A stretch of DNA of 64,000 nt from NCBI GenBank assembly GCA_003963145.1, contig RXJJ01000013.1:25058-89057 (forward strand), written 5' to 3'. Shown here piece by piece: positions 28,303 through 37,868 of the stretch (positions within the stretch are counted from its first letter, which is position 1; each line of letters begins with the position of its first letter). The position numbers were made by a program, and so were the translations under genes. The DNA is from Bradyrhizobiaceae bacterium (lineage in GTDB: Bacteria; Pseudomonadota; Alphaproteobacteria; Rhizobiales; Xanthobacteraceae). The notes beneath the pieces are model-generated. The model worked only from the letters and a program-made list of their open reading frames with translations, was not told where the DNA came from and ran no database searches.

Positions 28303-29547
28303 TCAGTTCCGGACGGTCTGCGGCTCGGGCATGGCGAGCGCGAAAAGAACAGCGCCGGCGGCGCCGGTCGCGCCCAATGTCAGAAATGCCGCGCTGTAAC
28401 CGCCGTGCACGACGACAAGACCGGCGAGGGCGGTCGAGATCGCGGCGCCGATTCCCTGCGCGGTGATGACCGCGCCTTGGGCGAGATTGAAGTGGCCAGT
28501 GCCGCGCATCAAGTCGGCGATGATAATTGGAAAGATCGCGCCGAAAATGCCCGCGCCGATGCCGTCGAGAAGCTGCACGCCGACAAGCCAGTAACGGTCG
28601 TCGGACAGCGTATAAAGTGCCCCGCGCAGCGGCAGAACGAGCAGCGCTGCAAGAAACAGCGGCTTGCGGCCCCAGCTGTCGGCCTTCGCGCCGACCAGCA
28701 GCGCCATCGGCACCATCACGATCTGCGCGGCGACGATACAGGCGGACATCAGGCTGGTGCCGATGTTCTTGTCCTGCAACGACAGCTTCTGCCCGACCAG
28801 CGGCAGCATCGCGGCGTTGGCCAGATGAAACAGGAAGGTACAGGCGGCGAAGATCAGCAAAGGCCGACAGGTGAGAAGCACCGTGACGGCCGAAGGCTTT
28901 TCATCCGATGTGTTGCCGTCCGGTTCGCCTTCCGCGTCGTGCAGACCGCGAGCCAGGTCGTTATCGATCATGCGGTCCGGAATCGCGATGACGCTGACAA
29001 AACTGCCAAGTGCCATCACTGCGAGAACATAAAACACAGCGGTGGGTCCCCACACCAGCGAAAGCGCGCCGGCCGCGGCGGCGGCAGCCGCATTGCCGAT
29101 ATGGTTGAATGTCTCGTTCCGTCCGATGCGGCGGCTGAAGGCGCGGTGCCCGAAAATGCCGAGCGAAACGGCCGCCAGCGCCGGCGCAAAGATCACGCCG
29201 GCAGCCTGGGCAATCGCCTGAGACGATGCGATGGCTAAAAATCCCGACATCCACGGCAGCAGGATGGAGGGAATGGTCACCAACAACGCGGCGGCGGCCA
29301 TTACCATGCGCTTGGACTTCGTCGCGTCGACCAGCGCGCCGGCGGGTGTCTGCGCGGCAATACCGGCGAGCGCGGCGATCGACATCACAAAGCCGATACT
29401 GGCCTCATCCCAATGCTTTTCCGTCAGCAGGTAGACGGCGAGGTAGGGCCCGAGCCCGTCGCGCACATCGGCCAGAAACAAATTCGCGGCGTCCAGCGCC
29501 CGTCCGGCCTGTCGCAGACCTGTTTGTCGGGAATCAAGATTATGCAT
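28303..29547 (-). CDS. MFS transporter
   Basis: The 414-residue protein has 12 predicted helices. A motif-A-like loop PAGALVDATKSKRMV follows helix 2, and GAKADSWGRKPLFLAAL marks the start of the second half. A 30-residue polar loop (DNDLARGLHDAEGEPDGNTSDEK) splits the halves. The substrate is unknown. I chose the ATG at 29547; an upstream GTG at 29586 would add 13 mostly basic residues without a better ribosome site. Its stop lies 26 bases from the stop of the convergent transglycosylase. Confidence 0.85.
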   Translation of the reverse strand: MHNLDSRQTGLRQAGRALDAANLFLADVRDGLGPYLAVYLLTEKHWDEASIGFVMSIAALAGIAAQTPAGALVDATKSKRMVMAAAALLVTIPSILLPWMSGFLAIASSQAIAQAAGVIFAPALAAVSLGIFGHRAFSRRIGRNETFNHIGNAAAAAAAGALSLVWGPTAVFYVLAVMALGSFVSVIAIPDRMIDNDLARGLHDAEGEPDGNTSDEKPSAVTVLLTCRPLLIFAACTFLFHLANAAMLPLVGQKLSLQDKNIGTSLMSACIVAAQIVMVPMALLVGAKADSWGRKPLFLAALLVLPLRGALYTLSDDRYWLVGVQLLDGIGAGIFGAIFPIIIADLMRGTGHFNLAQGAVITAQGIGAAISTALAGLVVVHGGYSAAFLTLGATGAAGAVLFALAMPEPQTVRN

Positions 29548-29625
29548 CCGCCGCGCGGCCTTTTTTCTGCCAGACACAAACGACACGGCCGCCGCGCGGT
29601 TCCATTTAATTGTTGGTGCCGGCGA

Positions 29626-30753
29626 TCAGAACGTCACCACGCCCCGGATCGACTCGCCTTTTTTCATCAGTTCGAATCCCTTGTTGATGTCGGCAAGAGG
29701 CATGACGTGGGTGATCATCGGGTCGATCTGGATTTTGCCCTGCATGTACCAGTCGACGATTTTCGGCACGTCGGTGCGGCCGCGCGCGCCGCCGAACGCG
29801 GTGCCCTTCCAGACGCGGCCGGTGACGAGCTGGAACGGGCGCGTCGAGATTTCCGCCCCCGCCGGCGCAACCCCGATCACGATCGATTGACCCCAGCCGC
29901 GATGACAGGCTTCCAGCGCCTGCCGCATCACCGTGACGTTGCCGGTGCAGTCGAAGGTGTAATCGGCGCCGCCGATCTGGTCCGCGCCCTGTTTGGTCAT
30001 GTCGACGAGATAGGGCACGAGGTCCTTTCCGAGGTCCTTCGGATTGACGAAGTGCGTCATGCCGAAGCGTTCGCCCCACGCCTTGCGCTCGTTGTTGATG
30101 TCGACGCCGATGATCATGTCCGCGCCGGCGAGGCGCAGGCCCTGCAGCACGTTGAGGCCGATGCCGCCGAGCCCGAACACGATGGCCTTTGCGCCGATCT
30201 CGACCCTGGCGGTGTTGATCACCGCGCCGATGCCGGTGGTGACGCCGCAGCCGATATAGCAGACCTTGTCGAACGGTGCGTCCTCGCGGATTTTCGCCAC
30301 CGCGATCTCGGGCAGCACGGTGAAGTTCGCGAAGGTCGAGGTGCCCATATAGTGATGCACCGGCTTGCCCTGATAGGAGAAACGCGATGTGCCGTCGGGC
30401 ATCAGGCCCTGACCCTGCGTCGCGCGGATTGCAGTGCACAAATTGGTCTTGCGCGACAGGCACGAGGGGCATTGACGGCATTCGGGCGTGTAGAGCGGAA
30501 TGACGTGATCGCCCTTTTTCACGCTTTTCACGCCGGGGCCGACATCCACCACAATGCCTGCGCCTTCATGACCGAGGATGGCGGGGAAAAGCCCTTCCGG
30601 GTCCGCGCCGGACAGCGTGAATTCATCGGTATGACAGATGCCTGTGGCTTTGACCTCGACCAGAACCTCTCCTTCGCGCGGCCCTTCGAGTTGAACGGTG
30701 GTGACTTCGAGGGGCTTTCCGGCGGCGATGGCGAGTGCGGCGCGAACGTCCAT
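29626..30753 (-). CDS. S-(hydroxymethyl)glutathione dehydrogenase (class III alcohol dehydrogenase)
   Basis: This 375-residue zinc enzyme oxidises the glutathione adduct of formaldehyde and can reduce S-nitrosoglutathione. Catalytic zinc ligands are Cys40 (ATGICHTDEFTLSG), His62/Glu63 (LGHEGAG) and the later Cys in YIGCGVTTGIGA. The four structural cysteines are in CRQCPSCLSRKTNLC. GLGGIGLNVLQG binds NAD, and TAFGGARGRTDVP is typical of class III. The ATG at 30753 is chosen because AAGGA lies 7 bases upstream; the ATG at 30759 is too close to that site. It belongs to C1 detoxification and nitrosative-stress defence. Commonly named adhC, frmA or flhA. Confidence 0.94.
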   Translation of the reverse strand: MDVRAALAIAAGKPLEVTTVQLEGPREGEVLVEVKATGICHTDEFTLSGADPEGLFPAILGHEGAGIVVDVGPGVKSVKKGDHVIPLYTPECRQCPSCLSRKTNLCTAIRATQGQGLMPDGTSRFSYQGKPVHHYMGTSTFANFTVLPEIAVAKIREDAPFDKVCYIGCGVTTGIGAVINTARVEIGAKAIVFGLGGIGLNVLQGLRLAGADMIIGVDINNERKAWGERFGMTHFVNPKDLGKDLVPYLVDMTKQGADQIGGADYTFDCTGNVTVMRQALEACHRGWGQSIVIGVAPAGAEISTRPFQLVTGRVWKGTAFGGARGRTDVPKIVDWYMQGKIQIDPMITHVMPLADINKGFELMKKGESIRGVVTF

Positions 30754-30887
30754 TGGCATATCCTTGTTTTGTAGTCTTGCTTGAGGCTTTGATCGGGTGT
30801 CGTCGTGGTGTCATGCGAATTGCGGTCCCGCACTCCGCGTTATTGATCATTGCCGCATAACTCGGCTTCGGGCAATCAGGTCCGCAA

Positions 30888-31823
30888 ATGAATCGCCCCG
30901 CCGAAAAAAGCACAGGCCAAAAAGCCGCATACGAAAAGACGCTGGCCCGTGTCGCGCCATTGTTGTTTGTCGTGCTGTGGAGCAGTGGCTTCATCGGCAC
31001 CAAGGCGATGGTGCTGAATTCCGAACCGTTCACGGGTCTCACCATTCGCATGGCGCTCGTGGTGACGGTGATGGCGATCATCGTCGCGATCGTGCGGCCA
31101 AAATGGCCGAACTGGCGTGAGGCAGGCCACAGCGTCGTGGCGGGCCTGCTGGTGCATGGCCTTTATCTGAGCGGCAGCTCCATCGCGATGGCCCATGCCG
31201 TGCCAGCGGGCCTGTCGGCGCTGGTGCCCGGCCTGCAGCCAATCCTGACCTCGACACTTGCCAATCGCTGGCTGGGCGAGCGTGTCACGAAGCTGCAATG
31301 GATGGGGCTTGTGCTCGGCCTCGGTGGCGTGCTGCTCGTGCTTTACACCCGTTCGATGGTGGGCGAGCTCGGCTGGGGCTATCTCGGTACGGTCGTCGCG
31401 CTCATCAGCATCACCTTGGGCACGCTCTATCAGAAACGCTATTGCAGCCAGATCGACTGGCGAAGCGGAAATCTGATTCAGTTTTTCGCCACAGGCTGCA
31501 TGTTCGCGGTCGGTTCGGCTATTTTTGAAACGCAATATGTAAACTGGTCGCGCGAGTTCATTCTGGCGCAGGCGTGGCTTGTTCTGATGCTGTCGATCGG
31601 CTCGATCGGCCTCCTGTACTGGCTGATCCGTCATAGCGGCGCGACGCAGGTGGCGAGCCTGTTCTATCTCGTGCCAGCGGTCACGGCGGTGATGGCATAT
31701 CTGCTGTTCGACGAGCACGTCGGCTGGCTCGGAATTCTCGGCATGGCGATCTGCGCGGCTGGCGTGTTTCTGGTGAACAAGCCGCAACCGAAGGACGAGG
31801 TCGAAGTCTCGCCGGGAAGCTAA
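30888..31823 (+). CDS. EamA/DMT-family transporter
   Basis: The 311-residue protein has ten hydrophobic helices in two EamA halves (FVVLWSSGFIGTKAMVLNSEPFTGLTIRMAL in the first; LYWLIRHSGATQVASLFYLVPAVTAVMAYLLFDE in the second). The ends are charged and cytoplasmic. Such drug/metabolite transporters export amino acids or other small metabolites; the substrate is not predictable. It is divergent from the formaldehyde dehydrogenase across 134 bases. Confidence 0.88.
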   Translation: MNRPAEKSTGQKAAYEKTLARVAPLLFVVLWSSGFIGTKAMVLNSEPFTGLTIRMALVVTVMAIIVAIVRPKWPNWREAGHSVVAGLLVHGLYLSGSSIAMAHAVPAGLSALVPGLQPILTSTLANRWLGERVTKLQWMGLVLGLGGVLLVLYTRSMVGELGWGYLGTVVALISITLGTLYQKRYCSQIDWRSGNLIQFFATGCMFAVGSAIFETQYVNWSREFILAQAWLVLMLSIGSIGLLYWLIRHSGATQVASLFYLVPAVTAVMAYLLFDEHVGWLGILGMAICAAGVFLVNKPQPKDEVEVSPGS

Positions 31824-31841
31824 TGCCGCCGCGAAAGCGGC

Positions 31842-32789
31842 TTACGGCTTTGAGATGAACCCGGTGATGATGTCGACTGCTTGTTGCGGCTGTTCCTCCA
31901 TGATCCAGTGGCCCGAATTCGTAATGACCGCGCCCTGCACGTTGGTCGCGGCAAAGCCGAGTTCGTCCGCCATTCCCGCGCCATAGGAGTGATCGCCTCC
32001 GATTGCGAGAACAGGCATGCCGAGCTTTCCATTTCTCGCAAACAGCTGCTTGTTGTCTTCCGCGTCCTGCGCGAAGGCGGCGAATTGCCCGCTGAAGGCA
32101 TCGTGGATTGCGCCCTTGCGCGCGTAGAGCGCGGCATAGTGGTTGCGGGTCTGTTCGTCGATCCGTGAGGGATCGGCCGAAAGATCGTTATAGAACCTGT
32201 CCAGCAAGATCCTCTCACGTCCGGCGACCAGGCGTTCGACGTCCGGCCCGCGGAAATTGAAATGCCAGGTCTTGGGATTGACCAGTTGCTTGTCCCAGGT
32301 GCCGAGGCCGGGAAGCGGCGCGTCCATTACGATCCATTTGGTGACCCGGCCGGGATACCCGGCGGCCAGAGCGTAACCGACCATGTTGCCGATGTCGTGT
32401 GTGACCAGAACGACGCTCTGGATTTTAAGCTGATCGAGGATGCCGACAAGATCGCGGGCCTGATTGACCTTCTCGTATCCGGCGGAGGGATGTGAGGACA
32501 ATCCCATGCCGCGCAAATCGGGCACGATCACGGTGTGGTCCTTTACCAGCACCTTTGCGAGCGGCTCCCACATGTCTCCGGTATCGCCGAAGCCGTGCAG
32601 GAGCAGGACGGCGGGACCCTTGCCGCCGATGCGGACATATTGCGTTCCATCCGACACGACCATCTGCTGGGCGTGGAAAGATGAAGGAAATGGTTTGACC
32701 TCGGCCAGTGCCGGAGACATGGCTGGCAGCGTCATCGCCGCCATGAGCCCGATCATCCGCCGGTCGAGAACGCGGTAAAAAAATGCCAT
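31842..32789 (-). CDS. Exported alpha/beta hydrolase, epoxide hydrolase-like
   Basis: A 315-residue enzyme with a signal-like N-terminus (RRMIGLMAAMTLPAMSPALAE). The fold markers are LLHGFGDTGDMW (oxyanion HG), the nucleophile elbow THDIGN with Asp as nucleophile, GGDHSYG, and SGHWIMEEQP with the catalytic His. An aspartate nucleophile and an Asp before the cap point to epoxide hydrolases and haloacetate dehalogenases rather than esterases. The start is uncertain: ATG at 32789 gives a basic n-region, with alternatives at 32816 and 32756. It lies 62 bases after the photolyase stop on the same strand. Confidence 0.8.
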   Translation of the reverse strand: MAFFYRVLDRRMIGLMAAMTLPAMSPALAEVKPFPSSFHAQQMVVSDGTQYVRIGGKGPAVLLLHGFGDTGDMWEPLAKVLVKDHTVIVPDLRGMGLSSHPSAGYEKVNQARDLVGILDQLKIQSVVLVTHDIGNMVGYALAAGYPGRVTKWIVMDAPLPGLGTWDKQLVNPKTWHFNFRGPDVERLVAGRERILLDRFYNDLSADPSRIDEQTRNHYAALYARKGAIHDAFSGQFAAFAQDAEDNKQLFARNGKLGMPVLAIGGDHSYGAGMADELGFAATNVQGAVITNSGHWIMEEQPQQAVDIITGFISKP

Positions 32790-32851
32790 AAAACAATTTT
32801 GCAATGAATTGTGCATGCCGCCCGCCAAGTGCCGATGCTTCTGTCCAATTG

Positions 32852-34294
32852 TTATCGTGTCTTCGCATAGGCCGCCAGCGCGCGTTCGCGGGCGGCTTTA
32901 TGATCGACGATGGGTTCGGGATAGGTTTTGCCGAGCGTAATACCTGCGGCCGCCAATTCCATCGGCGTCGCATCCCACGGGCGATGGATCAAAGACGACG
33001 GCAGCCTTGCGATTTCCGGGACCCATCGCGACACGTAAGCGCCGTCGGGATCGAACTTCTCACCCTGCAACACGGGATTGAACACGCGGAAATAGGGCGC
33101 GGCGTCCGCGCCCGAGCCCGCAACCCACTGCCAGCTGGCCGGATTGCTGCCGGGATCGGCGTCCACCAGCGTATCCCAGAACCAGCGCTCGCCCTCGCGC
33201 CAGTCGATCAGGAGATGCTTGACCAGAAAGGAAGCCACCACCATGCGCACGCGATTGTGCATGATGCCGGTGTGCCAGACTTGGCGCATGCCGGCATCGA
33301 CGATGGGATAGCCGGTCCGGCCGCGCCGCCAGGCTTGCAGGGCGCTCATGTCGCGCGTCCAGGGAAACGCATCGAACGATGCCTGCAGGTTCTTTTCGTG
33401 CAGGTCCGGCAGGTCGAACAACAGATGCCGCGAGAATTCGCGCCAGCCGAGTTCGCTGAGAAATTTCTCGACATCCCGCGATAACGCAGGCTGACGTGCG
33501 GCGGCGAATTTCGCGGCATGCCAGACCTGACGCGGAGAAATTTCGCCAAACCGCAGATGCGGCGACAACCTTGACGTATGGTCGCGGTCGGGACGGTCGC
33601 GTCCGTTGGAATAACCCTTGATGTCGTCATCGAGAAAATCGCGCAGACGATGCTGAGCACTGTCTTCGCCGGGCGTCCAGGTCTCGCGCAGACCGCCGGC
33701 CCAGTCAGGCTGCGCCGGCTCGAGGCGCCAGTCCTCGAGCCTGTCGCTCGCAATATCTGCAGGCGGGGGCAAGCGGCGGGGCGCGGGCAGGGGCTGCGCC
33801 GGCTCGCCAAGGCCCAGCAGGCGCTTCCAGAACGGCGTGAAGACGCGTGGACCGCGCCCTTCCTTGGTCCGTAGATCCTGAGGTCTCGCCAGCAGATCGC
33901 TGCGGACCGTTTCCGCTTCGATGCCATCGCGCGCGAGGGCTTGTGAAACATCGCGCGCCTGCCGCATCAGCCATGGAACCTCGCTGTCGATCCAGAACAC
34001 GCGCGAAGCGTTCGTCTGCCGGGCGATTTGCGGAATGATGGCCGCGGCGTCGCCTTTGCGCAGCACAAGAGTCTGGCCGAGTTGTTTCAGGCTTTCATCC
34101 AGCGCGCGCAGCGATCCGGCCAGCCACCAGCGTGATGCGCCGCCCGGAAGCCGCTCGCGATTGACCGTTTCGTCGAGCACATAAAGACACACGAGCCTCA
34201 ACCCCGCCGCCGCCGCGGTGAGCGCGGCATGGTCGGACAAACGCAGATCGTCGCGAAACCAGACGACGGCCGCATCAGTTTTGTTATGGGACAT
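32852..34294 (-). CDS. phrB: Deoxyribodipyrimidine photolyase
   Basis: The 480-residue flavoprotein repairs UV pyrimidine dimers with blue light. The N-terminal antenna domain starts VWFRDDLRLSDHAALTAA. The C-terminal FAD domain has DHTSRLSPHLRFGEISPRQVW, LGWREFSRHLLFDLP, GRTGYPIVDAGMRQVWHTGIMHNRVRMVVASFL and the WFWDTLVDADPGSNPASWQWVAGSGADAAPYFR signature region (residues spread over about 375-410). The tryptophans expected for electron transfer are present in this part. Class I CPD photolyase is most likely. Length is normal. Confidence 0.95.
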   Translation of the reverse strand: MSHNKTDAAVVWFRDDLRLSDHAALTAAAAGLRLVCLYVLDETVNRERLPGGASRWWLAGSLRALDESLKQLGQTLVLRKGDAAAIIPQIARQTNASRVFWIDSEVPWLMRQARDVSQALARDGIEAETVRSDLLARPQDLRTKEGRGPRVFTPFWKRLLGLGEPAQPLPAPRRLPPPADIASDRLEDWRLEPAQPDWAGGLRETWTPGEDSAQHRLRDFLDDDIKGYSNGRDRPDRDHTSRLSPHLRFGEISPRQVWHAAKFAAARQPALSRDVEKFLSELGWREFSRHLLFDLPDLHEKNLQASFDAFPWTRDMSALQAWRRGRTGYPIVDAGMRQVWHTGIMHNRVRMVVASFLVKHLLIDWREGERWFWDTLVDADPGSNPASWQWVAGSGADAAPYFRVFNPVLQGEKFDPDGAYVSRWVPEIARLPSSLIHRPWDATPMELAAAGITLGKTYPEPIVDHKAARERALAAYAKTR

Positions 34295-34405
34295 GCGCGA
34301 ATGAGCTTTTTCTGGCGGGGAACGCGGGGTGGTACCGATTTAACACAAAGGTAAGCATAACCCGCCACACTCCGGCTTCCGCAAATCGCGGCTGGGGACA
34401 ACACG

Positions 34406-36124
34406 ATGCCTGCCTTTTCGCTCCCGCGCATGAAGCTCGGGACCAAGACTGCCTTGTGCGCCGCACTCATGATCGCCCTCAATACCGCTATGGTGGTGGG
34501 CGCGGCCTATTGGTCGCTATCGCGGTCCTTCGAGGCGCAGGCGCGGGCCGATATCGAAACCAATCTGCGGGTCCTCTCTCTGCAGTTCGCCGGGGCCTAC
34601 AACAATGTAAAGCTCGATATGGCGGACGGCGTCGTGCAACGCACCGTCATTCCGGCAATGCCGGATTTCAGGGATCACGCGATTGTCGATCGCGCCACGT
34701 CCTATGTCGGCGGCACCGCGACCATTTTTGTCTTTGACGACGCCTCCGGACAATTCGTCCGTCGCACCACCAACGTGAAGAAGGAAAACGGCGAGCGCGC
34801 TGTGGGTACGCAGCTTGCGCCGGATCATCCGGGCCAGGCCGCGCTGCGCGCCGGCGTGCCTTACAAGGGGCCGGCCATCCTGTTCGGCCAGCGTTTCATC
34901 ACCGCCTATCAGCCGGTGTTCGATGCAGCCGGCAAGGTCATCGGCATTCTTTACGTGGGCATTCCGACCGCGCCGCTCGATGCCATGCTTGCTCATGCGC
35001 TGAAGGTGATGGCAATTGCGGCTGCCGTCGCGGCGCTGCTGGTGCTCGCGCTGGCGATCTTCGTGGCACGGCGGGTAACGACCCCGTTGAATTCCGTCGC
35101 GGGTTCGCTGACCCGGCTTGCGGAGGGCGATGCCGATGTCGCCATTGAATATGCCCATCGCTCCGATGAGATCGGCGCAATCGCGCGGACCATCGATGTG
35201 TTCAAGGCCAGCATGATGGAGCAGCGCCGGCTTCAGCAGGAACGCGCCGAACTCGAAAGGCACGCTTCAGAGCAGAACAAGGTGGGGCTTAATCGTTTCG
35301 TTGATGAGTTCGAGGCCGGCCTCGGCGGCATTATCGACAAGGTTCTGGAGTCCTCGCACCGGTTCGAGGGCGCGGCCCGGCAAATGGCCGAGATCACCCG
35401 CAGCACGGCCAAACTCTCGGCGGAATCGGCGGACGCCTCCAGGCACGCGTCCGATCATGTCCGTAACGCCGCGGCCGCCTCCGAGGAGCTGTCGAGTTCG
35501 ATTGCCGAGATCGGCCGTCAGGTTCAGGCTTCCAACACTGTTGCGGGCGAAGCGGTGAAACAGGCGAGCGCCACCGACCAGCGAATGAACGACCTCGCCC
35601 GGGCGGGCGACCGCATCGGAGATGTCCTCAAGCTGATTACCTCCATTGCCGACCAGACCAATCTGCTGGCGCTGAACGCGACCATCGAGGCGGCGAGGGC
35701 AGGGGATGCCGGGCGCGGGTTCGCGGTGGTCGCTTCCGAGGTGAAGAATCTCGCCGGCCAGACCGCGAAGGCCACCGAGGAAATCTCGAGCCACATCGCC
35801 AACATGCAGATCGCAACCGCCGAGTCGGTCGATGCGATCAAGACCATCAGCCAGACCATCGAACAGATCAACGGCATTGCCTCCTCGATCGCCAGCGCGG
35901 TCGAACAGCAGGGCGCGGCGACGCAGGAGATCGCGCGCAGTTTGCAGGCGGCGGCCAGCAGCACGACGCAGATCGCGGCCAATGTCGAAAACGTCGCGCA
36001 GGGTGCAACCGCAACCGGCCAGACATCCGAAGTCATGTTCAGATCGGTCGGAGAATTGTGCACGGATGCCGGCAGCCTGAAATCCGAAGTCGCGCGTTTC
36101 CTCGATGGCGTGCGGGTGGCGTAG
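34406..36124 (+). CDS. Methyl-accepting chemotaxis protein with Cache domain
   Basis: A 572-residue chemoreceptor. Helix 1 lies at about 15-35. A periplasmic single-Cache domain follows ([56 protein letters not shown]), then helix 2 at about 198-220. A HAMP domain ([24 protein letters not shown]) leads to the signalling domain with the hairpin tip [35 protein letters not shown] (about 415-450). No C-terminal CheR-binding pentapeptide is seen. GGGGA lies 7 bases before the ATG. It senses a small molecule, probably an organic acid as in other Cache_3 receptors; the ligand is unknown. A strong terminator follows. Confidence 0.92.
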   Translation: MPAFSLPRMKLGTKTALCAALMIALNTAMVVGAAYWSLSRSFEAQARADIETNLRVLSLQFAGAYNNVKLDMADGVVQRTVIPAMPDFRDHAIVDRATSYVGGTATIFVFDDASGQFVRRTTNVKKENGERAVGTQLAPDHPGQAALRAGVPYKGPAILFGQRFITAYQPVFDAAGKVIGILYVGIPTAPLDAMLAHALKVMAIAAAVAALLVLALAIFVARRVTTPLNSVAGSLTRLAEGDADVAIEYAHRSDEIGAIARTIDVFKASMMEQRRLQQERAELERHASEQNKVGLNRFVDEFEAGLGGIIDKVLESSHRFEGAARQMAEITRSTAKLSAESADASRHASDHVRNAAAASEELSSSIAEIGRQVQASNTVAGEAVKQASATDQRMNDLARAGDRIGDVLKLITSIADQTNLLALNATIEAARAGDAGRGFAVVASEVKNLAGQTAKATEEISSHIANMQIATAESVDAIKTISQTIEQINGIASSIASAVEQQGAATQEIARSLQAAASSTTQIAANVENVAQGATATGQTSEVMFRSVGELCTDAGSLKSEVARFLDGVRVA

Positions 36125-36143
36125 CTTCGTCATACACAAGGAA

Positions 36144-36173
36144 AAAAGGGACGCATGACGCGTCCCTTTTGTT
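36144..36173. terminator. Rho-independent terminator between chemoreceptor and peroxiredoxin
   Basis: AAAAGGGACGC (36144-36154) pairs perfectly with GCGTCCCTTTT (36160-36170) around a 5-base loop. Both strands carry a T-run after the stem, so it can stop the chemoreceptor transcript and the convergent peroxiredoxin transcript. Confidence 0.88.
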
Positions 36174-36205
36174 TGGTCCCGGTCTTTTGATTCCAGGCCG
36201 ATCGC

Positions 36206-36865
36206 TCAGCGCGGCTGCGGCACGATCCGGATATAGGGCTTGGGGGATTTCCAGCCGTTCGGATAGATCTTCTTGGCATCCTCGTCGCTCACCGAGCCCG
36301 CGATGATGACGTCGTCGCCCTGTTTCCAGTCGGCCGGGGTTGCCACCTTGTGCTTGGCGGTGAGCTGCAGGGAATCGATCACGCGCAGGATTTCATCGAA
36401 GTTGCGGCCAGTGGTCATCGGATAGACCAGCACCAGCTTGATCTTCTTGTCCGGCCCGATGATGAACACGGTGCGCACGGTGGCGTTATCGGCAGCGGTG
36501 CGTCCGTCCGCGCCGCCGGAAGTGTCCGCCGGCAGCATGTTGTAGAGCTTGGAAACCTTCAGCTCGGTGTCGCCGATCAGGGGATAGTTCGGGGCAACGC
36601 CCTGCGTCTCCTTGATGTCCTCGGCCCAGAGGGTGTGCTTGGTGATCGGATCGACGGACAGGCCCAGCAGCTTGACGCCGCGCTTGTCGAATTCCGGCTT
36701 CAGCCGCGCCAGCGTGCCGAGTTCGGTGGTGCAGACCGGGGTGAAGTCCTTCGGGTGCGAAAACAGCACCGCCCATTTGTCGCCGATCCAGTCGTGGAAA
36801 TGGATATGGCCTTCGGTCGTATCGGCTTCAAAGTCGGGCGCGGTCGCGCCGATTTGCAGGGTCAT
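36206..36865 (-). CDS. 1-Cys peroxiredoxin (Prx6 type)
   Basis: A 219-residue thiol peroxidase. The active site SHPKDFTPVCTTELG places the peroxidatic cysteine at Cys45, and it is the only cysteine, so the enzyme is of the 1-Cys type. LLGLSVDPITKHTLWAEDI, GRNFDEILRVIDSLQLT and the long C-terminal extension (DWKQGDDVIIAGSVSDEDAKKIYP) are typical of the Prx6 family. It reduces hydrogen peroxide and organic hydroperoxides in the cytoplasm using an external reductant. It stands alone between a terminator and a promoter region. Confidence 0.94.
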   Translation of the reverse strand: MTLQIGATAPDFEADTTEGHIHFHDWIGDKWAVLFSHPKDFTPVCTTELGTLARLKPEFDKRGVKLLGLSVDPITKHTLWAEDIKETQGVAPNYPLIGDTELKVSKLYNMLPADTSGGADGRTAADNATVRTVFIIGPDKKIKLVLVYPMTTGRNFDEILRVIDSLQLTAKHKVATPADWKQGDDVIIAGSVSDEDAKKIYPNGWKSPKPYIRIVPQPR

Positions 36866-37235
36866 TGTTTCGCCTCATGTCTTGCGATCGTCGCAGGGGG
36901 AAAGTGGCCGAAATATAGGCTCGGAGACGCTTTTCTGGAATACGGCTGAAAAATAGACAACATCCTTCTCCGTTATCGCGCCATCACAAAAGTCCTGTCC
37001 CGCTTACTCACCTGTGTCGGGAAAACCCGTTCGCAGGTTTATTTTCAGATGCCCCGAATTAGCCCTTGATGCGCCGCACGCGCGCCCGGTCGGGCCTCCA
37101 TCTATCGAACCACGAAGAAGCCGGTTGCGACCAATCGGCAACTCTTCAGAAAGTTACGGGCCGTCATCTGGTTTCTTAACGAATCATTTAGGCCCGCATG
37201 GAAATGCTGCAAGACACAAAAACGAGTTAGTGACC
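36866..37235. other. 370-base divergent intergenic region, no gene recognised
   Basis: It separates the divergent peroxiredoxin gene and the hypothetical gene at 37236. One frame runs in from 37014 but its composition is unlike a protein and no ribosome site precedes it. I see no RNA gene, long repeat or known operator. It presumably holds both promoters. Confidence 0.6.
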
Positions 37236-37832
37236 ATGACTGCCCAGCCCGCGCCATCTACCCTCGCCGAACTCATCAGTTCAATCGAAGACCTTCAGGA
37301 CAATTCCGCACGCAACCACGCCGCGACCGCCCTCGCGATCGTCCGCGACGGGGTCATCACCGGAGAGGGACCGACCACCCAGGGTCGCATCCATTTCTCC
37401 CGTGCCCTCGACGCCGCCGACGTCGCCTGGTGCACGCGCATCCTCACCGCGCAAGCGCTTTCCAACCAGCCGGTGAGCCGCGCCGAAGCCGAGGCGCTGT
37501 TTCAGATCAACGAAGTCGCTTCCGATCGCTCCGACGGCGGCCTGTTCGACGATCTCCTGATCAAGGCGGTCGTCCATCACGCCGCGTCCGCATCGGGCCT
37601 GCCGGTGCCGCCGCGCAGCGTTGCTTTGTCGCCCGAAACCGAGATCGACTCCTGGGCGCCGACAAAGGCGGTCGGTGTCAATACCGAGGTTCTGGAATGG
37701 ATTGCCGCCCAGATGCGCGGCAAGCAGCGAAGCAACCAGCTTCTGAAGGGTCTGATCGCCGCCACGCTGATCGGCGCGGCGACGATCCCTCTGGCTCAGT
37801 CACTGCCGATGGTCATCGACCTCAGCATGTAA
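37236..37832 (+). CDS. Hypothetical protein with C-terminal membrane helix
   Basis: The 198-residue protein begins with a helical segment (TLAELISSIEDLQDNSARNHAATALAIVRDGVIT). An acidic central part follows (SRAEAEALFQINEVASDRSDGGLFDDLLIKAVVHHAA), and the protein ends in one hydrophobic helix (LLKGLIAATLIGAATIPLAQSLP, about 172-192). The central part has a distant look of a TerB-like or EF-hand-like helical fold, but I would not assign it. The ATG at 37236 is the first start with protein-like downstream composition. No neighbouring gene shares its strand. Confidence 0.65.
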   Translation: MTAQPAPSTLAELISSIEDLQDNSARNHAATALAIVRDGVITGEGPTTQGRIHFSRALDAADVAWCTRILTAQALSNQPVSRAEAEALFQINEVASDRSDGGLFDDLLIKAVVHHAASASGLPVPPRSVALSPETEIDSWAPTKAVGVNTEVLEWIAAQMRGKQRSNQLLKGLIAATLIGAATIPLAQSLPMVIDLSM

Positions 37833-37868
37833 CACGGCCTCAGTTACTGTCCTTAAACGCGGCGAACG